From Thiobacillus sp. (lineage in GTDB: Bacteria > Pseudomonadota > Gammaproteobacteria > Burkholderiales > Thiobacillaceae), in contig JANJXT010000063.1 in NCBI GenBank assembly GCA_024708885.1, forward strand, positions 1 through 64,000: a DNA stretch of 64,000 nt. The letters run 5' to 3'. Below the pieces are notes generated by a model. It saw only the letters and a program-made list of their open reading frames with translations. It was not told the origin of the DNA and made no database searches. Positions within the stretch are counted from its first letter, which is position 1. Every line of letters starts with the position of its first letter. Positions 1 through 9,014 of this stretch are shown here, in pieces. The position numbers and the translations under genes were made by a program.

Positions 1-855
<855 letters not shown>

Positions 856-882
856 CTATTTTCCGGATAGACTTTCATCTAT
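856..882. promoter_or_regulatory. Candidate CbbR-binding dyads between cbbL and cbbR
   Basis: Two short inverted repeats share the sequence ATAG: CTATTTTCCGGATAG (856-870) and ATAGACTTTCATCTAT (867-882). They lie in the AT-rich part of the 158-base gap between divergent cbbL and cbbR. LysR-type regulators usually bind such dyads next to their own promoter. Assignment to CbbR is inferred from position. Confidence 0.45.
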
Positions 883-908
883 GTTGAATCCGGAGCCGCG
901 GCCCTGCC

Positions 909-1883
909 ATGCGCCACCACACCACCTTCCGCCAGCTGGAAATCTTCGAAGCCATCGCCCGCCTGGGCAGCTTCACCCGCGCCTCCGAAGAGCTTTATCT
1001 CACCCAGCCCACCGTCTCCATGCAGATGAAAAAACTGGCCGACATGGTGGGCGCGCCGCTGATCGAGCAGGTCGGCAAGAAAATCCGGCTCACCCCAGAC
1101 GGCCTGGAACTGGCGCAGGCCACCCGCGAAATCTTCAGCATCCTCGACCACTACACCATGTCGGTGGACGAGCGGCGGGGACTCAAGCAGGGCAAGCTCA
1201 GCCTGATGGCGATCACCACCGCCTCGTATTTCGCGCCGCGCCTGCTGGGTGAATTCGCCAAGCTCTATCCCGGCATCGACGTGTCCCTGCGCGTCACCAA
1301 CAAGGAACAGGTGCTCGCCAGCATTGCGGAGAACCTCGACGACCTCTACTTCCTCGGCCAGCCGCCGGAAGACATCGACGTCGTCGCCACCCCCATCATG
1401 GACAACCCCATCATCGTGCTCGCCGCGCCCGACCACCCGCTGGCGGGCAAGAAGAAAATCCCGCTTGAACGCATCGCGCTGGAATCCTGGCTGATGCGCG
1501 AAAAAGGCTCCGGCACCCGCAACGCCATCGAGCGCACCTTCAGCGGACACGGCCTCCACATCCACCCGCGCCTGGAACTGGGCAGCAACGAAGCCATCAA
1601 GCAGGCCATCCTCGCCGGCCTCGGCATCTCCGCGCTGTCCCGCCACACCCTCACCCTCAACCAGCCCGGCCAGTTCGCCGTGCTCGACGTCGAAGGCTTT
1701 CCCATCCTGCGCCACTGGTACGCCGTCCACCCGGCCGGGCGGCAGCTGTCGGTGGTGGCGCGGGCGTTCCTGGATTACCTGCTCGGGCGGCAGGAGACGG
1801 CATCCCCGGCGGCAGGCAAAGGGAAGCCGCGCGCAAGAACGGGAAGCTCGGCGGGAGGCCAAAAAAGCCCAAGGAATCGCTAG
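909..1883 (+). CDS. cbbR: LysR-type RuBisCO operon regulator CbbR
   Basis: A 324-residue LysR-type transcriptional regulator. The N-terminal winged helix-turn-helix (about residues 1-65) includes the helix region SFTRASEELYLTQPTVSMQM. The effector-binding domain follows, with the CbbR-like stretches KGSGTRNAIER and ELGSNEAIKQA. It is transcribed away from cbbL, so its likely job is control of the form I RuBisCO operon in response to Calvin-cycle metabolites. The last 30 or so residues (ETASPAAGKGKPRARTG onward) are low-complexity and unlike the usual CbbR end. A partial duplicate of the 3' coding region, with a different tail, lies downstream at 2014-2133. Confidence 0.92.
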   Translation: MRHHTTFRQLEIFEAIARLGSFTRASEELYLTQPTVSMQMKKLADMVGAPLIEQVGKKIRLTPDGLELAQATREIFSILDHYTMSVDERRGLKQGKLSLMAITTASYFAPRLLGEFAKLYPGIDVSLRVTNKEQVLASIAENLDDLYFLGQPPEDIDVVATPIMDNPIIVLAAPDHPLAGKKKIPLERIALESWLMREKGSGTRNAIERTFSGHGLHIHPRLELGSNEAIKQAILAGLGISALSRHTLTLNQPGQFAVLDVEGFPILRHWYAVHPAGRQLSVVARAFLDYLLGRQETASPAAGKGKPRARTGSSAGGQKSPRNR

Positions 1884-1895
1884 CAGCCTGAGCAC

Positions 1896-2008
1896 GCGTA
1901 GCCCGGATGCAGCGCAGCGAAATCCGGGGCAGGTTTGCCCGGGCCGGCTTCCCCGGGGGCGCGCAGGCCGGTTTCCCCGGATTCCATTTCATTCCATCCG
2001 GGCTACGC
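1896..2008. repeat. Dispersed palindromic repeat with 14-bp inverted ends
   Basis: A perfect 14-bp inverted repeat, GCGTAGCCCGGATG at 1896-1909 and its complement at 1995-2008, encloses a GC-rich core with internal CCCCGG motifs. Elements starting GTAGCCCGGATG are common intergenic repeats in proteobacteria. It lies between cbbR and a duplicated piece of the cbbR 3' end. Confidence 0.75.
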
Positions 2009-2013
2009 TTGCT

Positions 2014-2133
2014 GCGCCACGGGTAGCGGTCTACCCGAAAGGCCGGCAGCTGTCGGTGGTGGCGCGCGCGTTTCTGGATTACCAGCTCGGCAAGCGCCAG
2101 CCGGGGATTGACAGCAACTCCCGATCTTCCTGA
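2014..2133 (+). pseudogene. Duplicated 3' end of cbbR (frameshifted remnant)
   Basis: Bases 2041-2100 closely match 1738-1797 inside the intact cbbR. In frame from 2029 the remnant reads VYPKGRQLSVVARAFLDYQL and then ends GKRQPGIDSNSRSS at a TGA (2131-2133). This can be compared with GRQLSVVARAFLDYLLGRQ in the gene itself. Similarity continues leftward to about 2014, but with one base missing. The simplest reading is that this is the older cbbR terminus, displaced when the palindromic repeat and a duplicated 3' segment were introduced. Confidence 0.7.
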
Positions 2134-2269
2134 TACTCAAGCCATTGCCGCCTCACCCGCAAGCGTCCCGCTTTCAACCCAGGTAAGCCATCGAAACATC
2201 CGCATGGGATACATCAACGGGATGCATGCCGGGTTAACACCCGACCTACAGACTCTTGGAAAACCCGGG

Positions 2270-2674
2270 ATGAACATCACCAATTTTGCCGATCTGTTGC
2301 AGTCTGCACGGCAGCAGCCCGATCCTCAGCGCCTGCTCTTCGTTTTCACCCAGCCGGAATTGCCGCCCGGGCACAGCGCCGAGGAGGCACGCCAGTTTCA
2401 AGCCGGCAAGGGGGGTGTGCTGACGCCCCGCATGTGCGTCGACAAGGCTGCAAACGAGCTGCACGATTTTTCCGGGCTGGTCGAGGAATCAAACCGCACC
2501 GGCCAGGACTGGACGATCGTCTTCGTCGCGGGCCTCGGTGGCCGCGGCGGCGTCATGCCAAGCAGCGATGACGCCCAGGAGCCGCTGAAGCGCATGATCG
2601 CCTCGATCCAGAACGGCATGGTCGAGCCCTATCTGGCTTTCGACCGCAGCGGGAATCTGGTGCGTCTTTCCTGA
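2270..2674 (+). CDS. Conserved hypothetical protein (family often labelled ribonucleotide reductase subunit alpha)
   Basis: A 134-residue soluble protein starting MNITNFADLLQSARQQPDPQ. It has the conserved stretches RLLFVFTQPELP, MCVDKAANELHDFSGLVEES and WTIVFVAGLGGRGG, and ends near AFDRSGNLVRLS. This matches a small proteobacterial family whose database name refers to ribonucleotide reductase, although it lacks the reductase fold. Its function is unknown. The frame is open upstream to a TTG at 2108, but that extension runs through the cbbR remnant. The start at 2270, where family similarity begins, is therefore preferred. It is convergent with the DUF2304 gene and not obviously part of an operon. 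Confidence 0.75.
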   Translation: MNITNFADLLQSARQQPDPQRLLFVFTQPELPPGHSAEEARQFQAGKGGVLTPRMCVDKAANELHDFSGLVEESNRTGQDWTIVFVAGLGGRGGVMPSSDDAQEPLKRMIASIQNGMVEPYLAFDRSGNLVRLS

Positions 2675-2717
2675 GCGGGCGCACGGCCTCAACCGCGCCC
2701 CCAACGACGGCGCCGAA

Positions 2718-3062
2718 TCAGCGCTTCAGATCGTCGTCGCACGATTCGGACAGGGCGATGCGCTGATTCAGCCGGCGCAGGTCGCGCCTGATCTGGGTGA
2801 GTGCGATATCGGTAAACAGCGCACGCAGGATCAGCACCACAATTGCAACGAGGAACAACAGTGCCGGCGAGTAGGCAATGCCCGCCGCCTGGCTCAGCCG
2901 GTCGATCAGGCCGGGCCAGATGCCGAACAGCAGCGAGGCCGCAGCGGCCACGATCCAGAACAATCCCTGGCGCAACTGGATGTGATCGCGGCGGATCAGC
3001 GTGAGAATCGTCAGCGCAAGCCCGATGCCAAGCACGGCGACAACAAGGTAATAATCTTTCAT
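2718..3062 (-). CDS. DUF2304 family membrane protein
   Basis: A 114-residue protein with three hydrophobic segments (about residues 4-20, 31-48 and 62-82) and a basic, then acidic C-terminal tail (IRRDLRRLNQRIALSES). This fits DUF2304, small membrane proteins usually encoded beside polyprenol-phosphate-type GT2 glycosyltransferases. The gene lies just downstream of the GT4-GT2 fusion gene in the same direction, which supports a helper role for that enzyme at the inner membrane. That role is inferred from neighbourhood. The start at MKDYYLVVAV is chosen because the upstream extension in frame is non-hydrophobic and enters the repeat at 3081. Confidence 0.8.
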   Translation of the reverse strand: MKDYYLVVAVLGIGLALTILTLIRRDHIQLRQGLFWIVAAAASLLFGIWPGLIDRLSQAAGIAYSPALLFLVAIVVLILRALFTDIALTQIRRDLRRLNQRIALSESCDDDLKR

Positions 3063-3080
3063 CCTGGAAAAAGCAATCGA

Positions 3081-3215
3081 ACCACAGGGACACGGGACAC
3101 AGCGAGCAAGAACGTGTGCTTGCATTTTTTCCGCGGCTCTCCCGATGGGCGAGTGAAAAAAAGCGCAGGGAATCCCTGTTTTTCGGGTTTCTCCGTGCCT
3201 CCGTGCCTCTGTGGT
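3081..3215. repeat. Palindromic repeat family A, copy 1
   Basis: An imperfect 135-bp palindrome beginning ACCACAGGGACAC and ending GTGCCTCTGTGGT. Its core is shared with copy 4 (51984-52113), including a CCCGATG..GA.TG block and a TTCGGGTTT block. It separates the DUF2304 gene from the upstream glycosyltransferase gene. Confidence 0.85.
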
Positions 3216-3228
3216 GCGGACTGTGGGT

Positions 3229-5076
3229 TCATGGCTTGTGCGGTTTGGTATTCCAGCGCGCGAGGCACAACAGGGTGGTCTCCGCCATGTAGCGGCCGAC
3301 GCTCCACCACGAGTAGAACACCCGCGACGCGCCGAACTGCCGCGGACTCATCTCCACCGGCACTTCGTGTACGCGCAGGCCGGCGCGGTGCAGCAGAAGG
3401 AGCACGCCGATGTCCTGATAATCGAGCAGCGTCGCTTCGCCGCGCGCCAGCAACTGGCAGGCCCTCAGATTGTAATAGCGGAAGCCGGAGGTGAGGTCCT
3501 CGAAGGCGAATCCGGTGAGAAAGCGGAAATAGCGCCAGGCCAGGTGCCGCATGAAACTGCCACGCGCGGGGTAGGCGCCGATGACGACGTCGGCCCCCGT
3601 CGCGGCGGCATCCAGCAGGCGCGCAAGCTCGGCCGGTTCGTGCTGGCCGTCCGCGTCCATCGTCACCACCGCCGTGTAGCCCTGGCGCACCGCGTAACGA
3701 ATGCCGGTCTGCATGGCGCCCCAGGCGCCCTGCCGCAACGGCGGCTGCAGCACCGCTGCCCCCGCCTCGACCGCCAGCCGGGCCGTGTCGTCGCGACTGC
3801 CGTCGTCGATCACGAGCACATCGGCGTCGCCCCGCGCGCGCACGCGGGTGATCACATCCGCAATGCTGGCGGCCTCGTCGAGGGCGGGAATGATCACCAG
3901 AAACCGCTCGCGCCGCAGCGCTTCGGCAGCCGGGCGGTCGTGCTCCGGATCGATGCGCGCGTACAGCCGGCGCAGCGCACGCGCAGACGCAGCGATGTCG
4001 AATTCAGCGGCGAAGCGCGCGCGGCCGGCGGCGCCCAGACGCGCGCGTGCCGGACCATCCTCGCGCAGGTCCACGAGTGCTACGGCCAGCGCGGCAGCGT
4101 CGTCGGAGGGCACCAGCACGGCATTGCCGCGCTCGCGCGCAACCCACGGCACACCGCTGCCTGCGAGGCGGGTGGCGACGATGGGTTTGCCGTAGCGCAT
4201 GGCTTCCATGAGCACGATGCCAAAGGCCTCGGTGCGCTCGCGCGAGGGCAGGCAGAACACGTCGCACGAGGCGAGCAGGCGCTGGCACGCGGCATCGTCG
4301 GCTTCGCCCAGCAGCCGGATATGCGCCGGCCGGCCAAGGCGATCGAGCACGCGCTCCAGGCGCGGCCGCTCCTCGCCCTCGCCGACAATCGCCAGTTCGA
4401 CACCCGGCAGTTCCGCGGCCGCCTCGATCAGCGTGTCGAAACCCTTGTAGTAGGTCAGCCGGCCGATCGCCAGCACGCGCATGCCCTCGCGCGGCCACAG
4501 TCCAACGGTTTCAGCGTCCGGCACGTCGGGCAGGCGGGCCGCGTCGACGCCGAGCGGAATCACCCGGGCCTTGTGGCGCACCTGCCGCAGGGGACGGCTG
4601 CTTTCCAGATAGGCTTCGGAGGTGGCGACGACGGCTTCGGCGCGTTCCAGCACCGCGCGTTCGAAGATCCGGTAGAAAGGATAGGCGAGCCGCAGCGACC
4701 AGGGAAAGCGCCCGGTCTCGACGTCGGCATGCCAGTGCACGATCCACGGCAGGCGCCGCGCCGACGGCAGCGCCAGCGCCGCGAACGCGCTGGGATTGGG
4801 CAGATGCAGATGCAGCACCTCGGGCTTGTGGCGGCGGATCGCGCGCGCCAGCCACCGCGGAAAAGCCGGACTGATGGGCGCGAACAGCAGGCGGAACCAC
4901 ACCGGGCAGCGCATCAACCCGGGCGGATCGCGGCGCTCGCCGGCCGGCCCATGCGCATGGCACAACACCGCCGGGCTGTCGCCGGCCGCCTGCTGCGCCG
5001 CGACGAGGTCGCCCAGATAGCGCTCCATGCCGCCCGTGGCCGGCGGGTAGAACTTGCCGAGATGGAGGATGCGCAT
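3229..5076 (-). CDS. Bifunctional glycosyltransferase, GT4-GT2 fusion
   Basis: A 615-residue protein with two glycosyltransferase domains. Residues 1 to about 385 are a GT-B fold GT4 enzyme: an N-terminal LGKFYPPATGGMERYLGDL, the nucleotide-sugar region AIGRLTYYKGFDTLIEA, and the ERTEAFGIVLMEAM motif. Residues from about 388 on are a GT-A fold GT2 domain (RFLVIIPALDEAASIADVI, VLVIDDGSRDDTA, TMDADGQHEP), similar to polyprenol-phosphate glycosyltransferases. GT2 domains of this type commonly pair with DUF2304 proteins, and one is encoded just downstream. The ATG at 5076 is chosen because the longer frame encodes Arg/Ser-rich sequence overlapping the upstream gene. Substrates are unknown; a glycan-assembly or protein-glycosylation role is inferred. 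Confidence 0.88.
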   Translation of the reverse strand: MRILHLGKFYPPATGGMERYLGDLVAAQQAAGDSPAVLCHAHGPAGERRDPPGLMRCPVWFRLLFAPISPAFPRWLARAIRRHKPEVLHLHLPNPSAFAALALPSARRLPWIVHWHADVETGRFPWSLRLAYPFYRIFERAVLERAEAVVATSEAYLESSRPLRQVRHKARVIPLGVDAARLPDVPDAETVGLWPREGMRVLAIGRLTYYKGFDTLIEAAAELPGVELAIVGEGEERPRLERVLDRLGRPAHIRLLGEADDAACQRLLASCDVFCLPSRERTEAFGIVLMEAMRYGKPIVATRLAGSGVPWVARERGNAVLVPSDDAAALAVALVDLREDGPARARLGAAGRARFAAEFDIAASARALRRLYARIDPEHDRPAAEALRRERFLVIIPALDEAASIADVITRVRARGDADVLVIDDGSRDDTARLAVEAGAAVLQPPLRQGAWGAMQTGIRYAVRQGYTAVVTMDADGQHEPAELARLLDAAATGADVVIGAYPARGSFMRHLAWRYFRFLTGFAFEDLTSGFRYYNLRACQLLARGEATLLDYQDIGVLLLLHRAGLRVHEVPVEMSPRQFGASRVFYSWWSVGRYMAETTLLCLARWNTKPHKP

Positions 5077-5095
5077 ACTTCGTTCCCGGCCCGCG

Positions 5096-7054
5096 CTACG
5101 GCATGGCGCGGATGCGGTCCCGCCACTGCTGCAACTGCGGATTGTCCGGCGTGAGGCGGATGGCGTGCTCGATGTCGGCCATCGCCTCGGCCTTGTTGCC
5201 CAGACCGTGGTTGGCGAGCGCGCGGCCGTAGTAGGCCTGCTCGTCCGCCGCCTCCGCGATGCGCTGGCTGAACAGGGGTTTGGCACGCGCATAGTCGCGC
5301 TTGAGCACCCGTGCCATGCCAAGGTCGATGCGCGCCCTCGCGCCCTGCGGGTCGAGCGCGAGCGCGGCCTCGAGATCGGCGATCGCCTCGTCGATGCGCC
5401 CCGTCTCCAGCAGCACCCGGCCTTTCAGCGCGAGCACCATTTCGCGTCGCGGCACCACCGAAGCCGCCTGCAGCGCCTGCTCGAATTCGTGCAGCGCTTC
5501 CGCCAAGCGGCCGTTCGCGTGCAGCGCGGCGCCGTACTGGAAGTTGAAGCCCGGAAAATCGTAGCCCAGCCGCTGCGCCTGTTCGTAGGCCTGCAGCGCG
5601 TCGGCGAAACGGCCTGCCTCGAACAGCAGCGAACCCATGTTGAACATGCCCATACCCTTGTCGCCGAGGGTGGAGGACATGCGGAAGTCCTCGAACGCCG
5701 CGTCCGTCCGATGCTGGTCGAGATAGAAGTCGCCGCGATTGAGGTAGGCGAACCAGCGCCCCACCGAGCGCGGGTCGTCCGGCAGCTTGGCGATCGCATC
5801 GCTCCACACGCGTTCGCGGCTGGCGAACGAATCGACGCGGTCGAGCGCCTGCCACGCGAACAGCACCGCCAGCCCCACGCCCATGACCCACAGCAGACGG
5901 CCGGACACGCCGTGAAACAGAAAGAATACCAGCCCGGGAATGCCGATCGCCCACAGGTAGCCGCGATACAGCACGAACGGATCCTGCACCCACACCGTCG
6001 CGAATTCGGTGACGAACAGGAGCGCCGGCAGCAGCAGCGAAATCCCCAGGAGCGCACGCCAGTCGCGATAGCGGATCAGCAGAAAGAAGCCGCCGGCGAG
6101 CACCGCCAGGTAGCCGACCGCGCCGAGCACCTGCGGGAACGTGGCAAAGCTCACCGGGAAGGGCGGGCGCAGGTCGATCGACATCCAGCCGGCGTAGGGC
6201 AGCATCCAGAAAAAGCCGTATTTGAAAAAGAGCCAGGTCTGGTTGAGGATGCTGAGCGGCCAGGCGTGCCGTTCCACGTCCGGCCCCAGCGTCGCCAGTT
6301 GCGCGAGGAAGACCCTGGAGAACGGGTCGAAGGGATTGCCGAGGATCTCGCCGTATCGCAGCGCCAGCACCGCGGCGGCGACGGCCACCAGCACCGCCCC
6401 CGTGCCGCCGATCAACGCCAGCTTCTTCAGCGACGGCCGCGCCACCAGGATGTACACCGGCAGCGCCGCCAGCGGCGCCATCAGGGCGTGTTCCTTCGAC
6501 ATCACCGCGAGCACGTAGCAGGCCAGCGCCGCCGCGAACGCGCCCTTGCTGCCGGTGCGCACGCCGCGGGCGAACTGCCACAGCCCCAGCACCACGAACA
6601 GCGTCGCCATCAGGATGGAGCGCTGGATGAGATACGCCACCGCATACACCGCGACCGGATTGAGCGCAAAAAAACCGACCGCAAGCCCCAATGCGGGAGA
6701 CTGATGATACGACCCACCCGAAGTGTCGTCCACCGCCGGCACGATCGCCCGCAGAATTTCCCGGTAGAACGCCCACAAGGCCAGCACCACGCCAACGTGG
6801 ACGAGCAGATTGAACACGCGCTGAACGGCCCAGTTTTCGCCGAACAGCGCCTGAATCCACACGAAGCTGCCGTAGGACAGCACGCGCGGCTGCCACTGCG
6901 CCAGCGAGCCATACACGCCGAAGATGCGCCCGTCGGTGAGCGCCTCGTCGTCGAAAATCAGCGGATGGTTCAGTGCGGGCAGGTAGATCCCCGCCAGCAC
7001 GGCCAGCACCACCGCCAGCCAGGCGTACCTGCCGATTTGTTCATTGATGTTCAT
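5096..7054 (-). CDS. Polytopic membrane protein with C-terminal TPR repeats
   Basis: A 652-residue protein. The first 400 or so residues hold about ten hydrophobic segments, starting WLAVVLAVLAGIYLPALNHP. The early loop contains FDDEAL, an acidic motif in the position typical of GT-C membrane glycosyltransferases. The C-terminal 230 residues are tetratricopeptide repeats, for example GSLLFEAGRFADALQAYEQA and GRIDEAIADLEAALALDP. Such proteins are known in pilin or surface O-glycosylation, and the downstream GT4-GT2 gene starts 19 bases later. A GGGGAG ribosome site precedes the ATG. The glycosylation role is inferred. Confidence 0.8.
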   Translation of the reverse strand: MNINEQIGRYAWLAVVLAVLAGIYLPALNHPLIFDDEALTDGRIFGVYGSLAQWQPRVLSYGSFVWIQALFGENWAVQRVFNLLVHVGVVLALWAFYREILRAIVPAVDDTSGGSYHQSPALGLAVGFFALNPVAVYAVAYLIQRSILMATLFVVLGLWQFARGVRTGSKGAFAAALACYVLAVMSKEHALMAPLAALPVYILVARPSLKKLALIGGTGAVLVAVAAAVLALRYGEILGNPFDPFSRVFLAQLATLGPDVERHAWPLSILNQTWLFFKYGFFWMLPYAGWMSIDLRPPFPVSFATFPQVLGAVGYLAVLAGGFFLLIRYRDWRALLGISLLLPALLFVTEFATVWVQDPFVLYRGYLWAIGIPGLVFFLFHGVSGRLLWVMGVGLAVLFAWQALDRVDSFASRERVWSDAIAKLPDDPRSVGRWFAYLNRGDFYLDQHRTDAAFEDFRMSSTLGDKGMGMFNMGSLLFEAGRFADALQAYEQAQRLGYDFPGFNFQYGAALHANGRLAEALHEFEQALQAASVVPRREMVLALKGRVLLETGRIDEAIADLEAALALDPQGARARIDLGMARVLKRDYARAKPLFSQRIAEAADEQAYYGRALANHGLGNKAEAMADIEHAIRLTPDNPQLQQWRDRIRAMP

Positions 7055-7159
7055 GGACTCCCCAGGCCCGAAATCTTGTCACCCCCACGGCCAGGACTTT
7101 GCCGCAAACCGGTGATTTTCGCATGGATGGCCGGGATGCGAAATTTTTCCCCCTGCGCG

Positions 7160-7303
7160 GTGCAGGAATCGGCCACCCGCTGGCTATGGTCGTGCAATCA
7201 CGAACGCCCGAACATGGCGCTCGGCGGCATCACCCCCATGCAGAAATTGATGCTCGCCAACTGACTCCATTTCTGGCTGCTGCTAAAAAGGGGGGGATTA
7301 CCG
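7160..7303 (+). mobile_element. Remnant of an IS3-family element (transposase 3' end)
   Basis: Bases 7160-7264 encode the C-terminus of an IS3-type transposase, including RWLWSCNHERPNMALGGITP, followed by TGA at 7262. Downstream, CTGCTAAAAAGGGGGGGATTACC resembles the right end of such elements. Upstream transposase sequence is missing, so this is a dead fragment. It is the only feature seen in the 370-base gap between the TPR gene and hicB. Confidence 0.75.
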
Positions 7304-7424
7304 CACCAATTACTTTCAGGATTGTACGAAGCCCCGGGACTACGCTCTCCAGAGAGCGCCACAAAGGCTTTCGAGGGAACCGGCCTCGTGCGGCTTTATG
7401 CGCGAAATCCGGTTGGCCGAGAGC

Positions 7425-7763
7425 TTAGCTGCCTGGTTGAACCGCGTGCTGTAGAACCTCCGTAGCCCACTGGTTAAGGCTCTTGCCTGCGGCCTGCGCC
7501 GCCACCAGAGCCCGACCGTGAACCTCGGGAGGCACGCGGAGCAACAGTTTGCCGGATGCGGGCTTCTCAGGGTGAACTCCCTCCTTCTTGCACTCAGCGA
7601 GATAGTCTTTAACTGCATGCTCGAACTTGGTCCGCAATTCCGTAACCGTCTCGCCATGAAAGCTAATGATGCCGCGGATGCCGAGAATGCGGCCGACGAA
7701 AATATTGTCTCGCTCGTCGTACTCGACGCGAGCGGTATAATTCTTATATGACATCGTGTTCAT
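7425..7763 (-). CDS. hicB: HicB-family antitoxin
   Basis: A 112-residue antitoxin of the HicAB type. The N-terminal half is the HicB partial RNase-H-like fold (YTARVEYDERDNIFVGRILG, followed by FHGETVTELRTKFEHAVKDYL). The C-terminal half carries a ribbon-helix-helix DNA-binding region (KLLLRVPPEVHGRALVAAQA, SLNQWATEVLQ). In working pairs HicB neutralises HicA and represses the operon. Its ATG overlaps the hicA stop as ATGA (7760-7763), so translation was coupled to hicA. Because hicA is frameshifted, this antitoxin may now be an orphan. Confidence 0.9.
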   Translation of the reverse strand: MNTMSYKNYTARVEYDERDNIFVGRILGIRGIISFHGETVTELRTKFEHAVKDYLAECKKEGVHPEKPASGKLLLRVPPEVHGRALVAAQAAGKSLNQWATEVLQHAVQPGS

Positions 7764-8018
7764 GGCATGACTCCTACGCGCTCCAGAAGCTCTCGAACCT
7801 CTTCGATTTGATAACGCTTGGCTTCCTTTCCCGGATGTGGCCTATGGCACCGCCACTGCTCACCCTTGAGCTCGATCTTGACGCGCGAACCCTCGCGCTC
7901 CGAGATGGAACCTCCAAGAGCCTGCATCAACGCTTCAATGTCAGCGAACGGAATGGACGCTGATGTCGGGCGCGCAAAGAAAGATGGCGATGAGCGTTTT
8001 GCGGTGCTTGGCGTTCAC
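7760..8018 (-). pseudogene. hicA: HicA-family mRNA interferase toxin, frameshifted
   Basis: Translation from the GTG at 8018 gives the HicA N-terminus NAKHRKTLIAIF and then leaves frame. The rest is intact in the next frame: ARPTSASIPFADIEALMQAL, then GGSISEREGSRVKIELKGEQ and a final GVMP before the TGA at 7760. The break is a tandem AAAG AAAG (plus strand 7976-7983). Removing one AAAG restores a continuous HicA of 84 residues. The insertion looks like replication slippage. The toxin should be inactive unless frameshifting or slippage restores it, or the base call is wrong. Confidence 0.82.
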
Positions 8019-8179
8019 GAAAACACGATATCAAAAAATGATAGCGCCCGCAATCGCGTAAGTGTGCGGCGGTCAACATAGCGCCAAGGAAGCGCTGATT
8101 TATTCCGTCATCGCGAGGCCCGGAGGACCGTGGCGATCCTGAATTCGTTGATTTTTCGACTATTCTGTGCCCTGCGCGC

Positions 8180-8944
8180 TCAGCGCCGACTCCGTTGCAG
8201 GTAGCCGGCGATCGACCTGAACCACACCGCATACGGTTGCGCCAGCCACCACTTCAAGGGCACGCGCCCATGGTATTTGCGCACGACCTGCATGGCCTCC
8301 TGATAATGCCGGCGCCGCTGGGTGCGGGTCTTGGTGTCCAGATGCTCGCGATTGACCGCCACGAACTCATCGACGAAATGCAGCGGGCCCAGGGATTTAT
8401 ACAGGTGCCACCACAAATCGTAATCCATCGCCATGTGCAGCGTCGTGTCCAGCCCACCCACGGCCTCCCACGCGGCGCGCCGGATCAGCGTGCCCGGCTG
8501 CGAGATGATGCAGCGAAAGGCCAGGCGGCCCTCATCGAACGGCTCGACCCACACGGCGCTGCGCTTGCCTGATTTCTCGACCACATCCCAGCAGCGGCCA
8601 TACACGGCCGGCGCTTCAGGATGCTTTTCCAGTTCCGCAAGCAGCTTCGCCAGACCGCCCGGCAGCAACCAGTCGTCACTGTTCAACCAGCACACGTAAG
8701 GCGCCCGCCCCCGCGCGACGCCCTCGTTGATGGCCGCGGCCTGCCCGGCGTCGGCATGGCTGCGCCATCCCGCAAGCCGAGGCGCCCACTTGCGGATGAC
8801 CTCGAGCGAATTGTCCGACGATCCGCCGTCCAGCACGAACACCTCAACCGGCATGTCCTGCTGAAAGATCGATGTCAGCGCGTCGTCAAGGAAGCGCCCC
8901 TGGTTGAACGAGGGAACGGCGATCGTCACTGCGGGTTCTGTCAT
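8180..8944 (-). CDS. Family 2 glycosyltransferase
   Basis: A 254-residue GT-A fold glycosyltransferase: VTIAVPSFNQGRFLDDALTS at the N-terminus, VEVFVLDGGSSDNSLEVI, ADAGQAAAINEG, and WLNSDDWLLPGG with the metal-binding DD. AMDYDLWWHL is the usual acceptor-side motif. Soluble, probably cytoplasmic or membrane-associated, it adds one sugar to the surface polysaccharide made by this cluster. It is the last gene of the island. Its ATG overlaps a short orphan coding end (8941-9012) by ATGA. Confidence 0.9.
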   Translation of the reverse strand: MTEPAVTIAVPSFNQGRFLDDALTSIFQQDMPVEVFVLDGGSSDNSLEVIRKWAPRLAGWRSHADAGQAAAINEGVARGRAPYVCWLNSDDWLLPGGLAKLLAELEKHPEAPAVYGRCWDVVEKSGKRSAVWVEPFDEGRLAFRCIISQPGTLIRRAAWEAVGGLDTTLHMAMDYDLWWHLYKSLGPLHFVDEFVAVNREHLDTKTRTQRRRHYQEAMQVVRKYHGRVPLKWWLAQPYAVWFRSIAGYLQRSRR

Positions 8945-9012
8945 GCCGAGCTTTTACTCATGGTAGCGATGGCCTTGTAGTCGTGCTCTTTCACCAGTTT
9001 GTCGAAACCGAT
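8941..9012 (-). pseudogene. Orphan 3' end of a lost gene
   Basis: A reading frame of about 23 codons ends FDKLVKEHDYKAIATMSKSSA, with its stop overlapping the next start as ATGA. This is the same coupling used between intact genes of the island. It has no start of its own and abuts the stop of the gene at 9015. It probably marks a gene whose body was deleted. The family is not recognised, and chance remains possible. Confidence 0.35.
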
Positions 9013-9014
9013 AA

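Noticed and set aside
2108-2269. Longer N-terminus for the conserved hypothetical protein (TTG start)
   Set aside because: The extension overlaps the displaced cbbR 3' end and has no family-like sequence; similarity starts at the ATG at 2270.
4914-6896. Long open frame antisense to or overlapping the TPR membrane gene
   Set aside because: Arg/Gly/Ala-rich composition typical of a GC-rich shadow frame; the overlapping real gene has transmembrane and TPR patterns.
8090-8179. Possible small RNA or dispersed repeat (GTCATCGCGAGGCCCGGAGGA)
   Set aside because: It resembles a common proteobacterial intergenic repeat but has only one copy in the window and no clear ends.
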